From Cellulomonas terrae (GTDB lineage: Bacteria > Actinomycetota > Actinomycetes > Actinomycetales > Cellulomonadaceae), in contig NZ_BJWH01000017.1 in the NCBI RefSeq assembly GCF_007990265.1, positions 30,072-94,071 on the forward strand: a stretch of 64,000 nucleotides of DNA, read 5' to 3'. The translations under genes were made by a program, and so were the position numbers. Below are positions 63,965-64,000 of the stretch, piece by piece. Position 1 is the first letter of the stretch, and the number at the start of each line of letters is the position of its first letter. The notes beneath the pieces were generated by a model. It did not search any database, was not told where the DNA came from, and worked only from the letters and a program-made list of their open reading frames with translations.

Positions 63965-64000
63965 TGGTGCGGCGGGCGACCCCCCTCGCCCGCCGCACCA
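63965..64000 (+). terminator. Hairpin after the binding-protein gene
   Basis: TGGTGCGGCGGGCGA (63965-63979) and TCGCCCGCCGCACCA (63986-64000) form a perfect 15-bp stem with a CCCCCC loop, 7 nt after the stop. It may be a partial terminator that lets the binding protein be made in excess over the permeases. Confidence 0.75.

Overview
The window is very GC-rich chromosomal DNA (roughly 73% by eye) with dense, short-spaced genes, many GTG starts and frequent four-base ATGA/GTGA overlaps. Several starts have no Shine-Dalgarno sequence but a TANNNT box 6-9 nt upstream, as expected for leaderless mRNAs. These traits, plus a short ArgA-type acetyltransferase, DisA next to MutY and RadA, a DivIVA-repeat protein, an HspR/HAIR-type site at clpB and two GH3 beta-glucosidases, point to an actinobacterium, most likely a Cellulomonas-like member of the Micrococcales (inference). 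I see no transposase, integrase, prophage block, CRISPR array or rRNA, so this looks like core and lightly accessory chromosome.

Layout. 1-3.3 kb: the end of a PIG-L deacetylase / acyl-CoA dehydrogenase-like operon, a coiled-coil protein and a YdeI-family protein. 3.3-9.1 kb: tRNA-Ser(GCT), LtrA, tRNA-Arg(ACG), an M15 peptidase, a holin-like membrane protein, glycogen phosphorylase and a DUF5997-type protein. 9.1-17.6 kb: an APC permease, a LysR-type ligand-binding domain without its DNA-binding domain downstream of trmB, a VOC protein, a CDF metal exporter, a ClC-type channel, a BrkB protein and an alpha/beta hydrolase. 17.6-23.3 kb: clpB with an HspR-type operator and an embedded SigR/SigH-type promoter, then a TetR / GH3 pair. 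23.3-29.9 kb: two tandem membrane-anchored DUF4190/septum-formation-type proteins, exonuclease III, an SDR, and a TetR / MMPL pair.

29.9-36 kb: a glycerol operon read leftwards (glpD-glpF-glpK) with a divergent SorC-type regulator and an SGNH hydrolase. 36-43.8 kb: a urea (or guanidine) carboxylase operon (two urea-carboxylase-associated proteins, then the 1193-residue carboxylase), a divergent TetR and a sodium:solute symporter. A 26-bp palindrome in front of the operon recurs in degenerate form in front of the symporter, which links uptake and carboxylation under one regulator. No allophanate hydrolase is present in the window. 43.9-50.7 kb: argA, the DivIVA-repeat protein, mutY, disA, a LacI regulator, a small protein with a strong promoter, and radA. 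50.8-54 kb: TetR plus a two-gene ABC exporter. 54-59 kb: a membrane protein, an AraC regulator, DUF1761, VOC, and a two-component system whose promoter carries four 11-bp-phased direct repeats. 59-64 kb: a second TetR / GH3 pair with two near-identical 18-bp operators, followed by the solute-binding lipoprotein of a peptide/oligosaccharide ABC importer whose permeases lie beyond the edge.

Scattered through intergenic spaces are hairpin terminators and two small families of dispersed palindromes: four REP-like elements built on GTCCGCAC/GTGCGGAC, in tandem pairs at 26.9 and 41.2 kb, and two hairpins sharing the arm ACGTCCGAG, at 8.6 and 56.6 kb.
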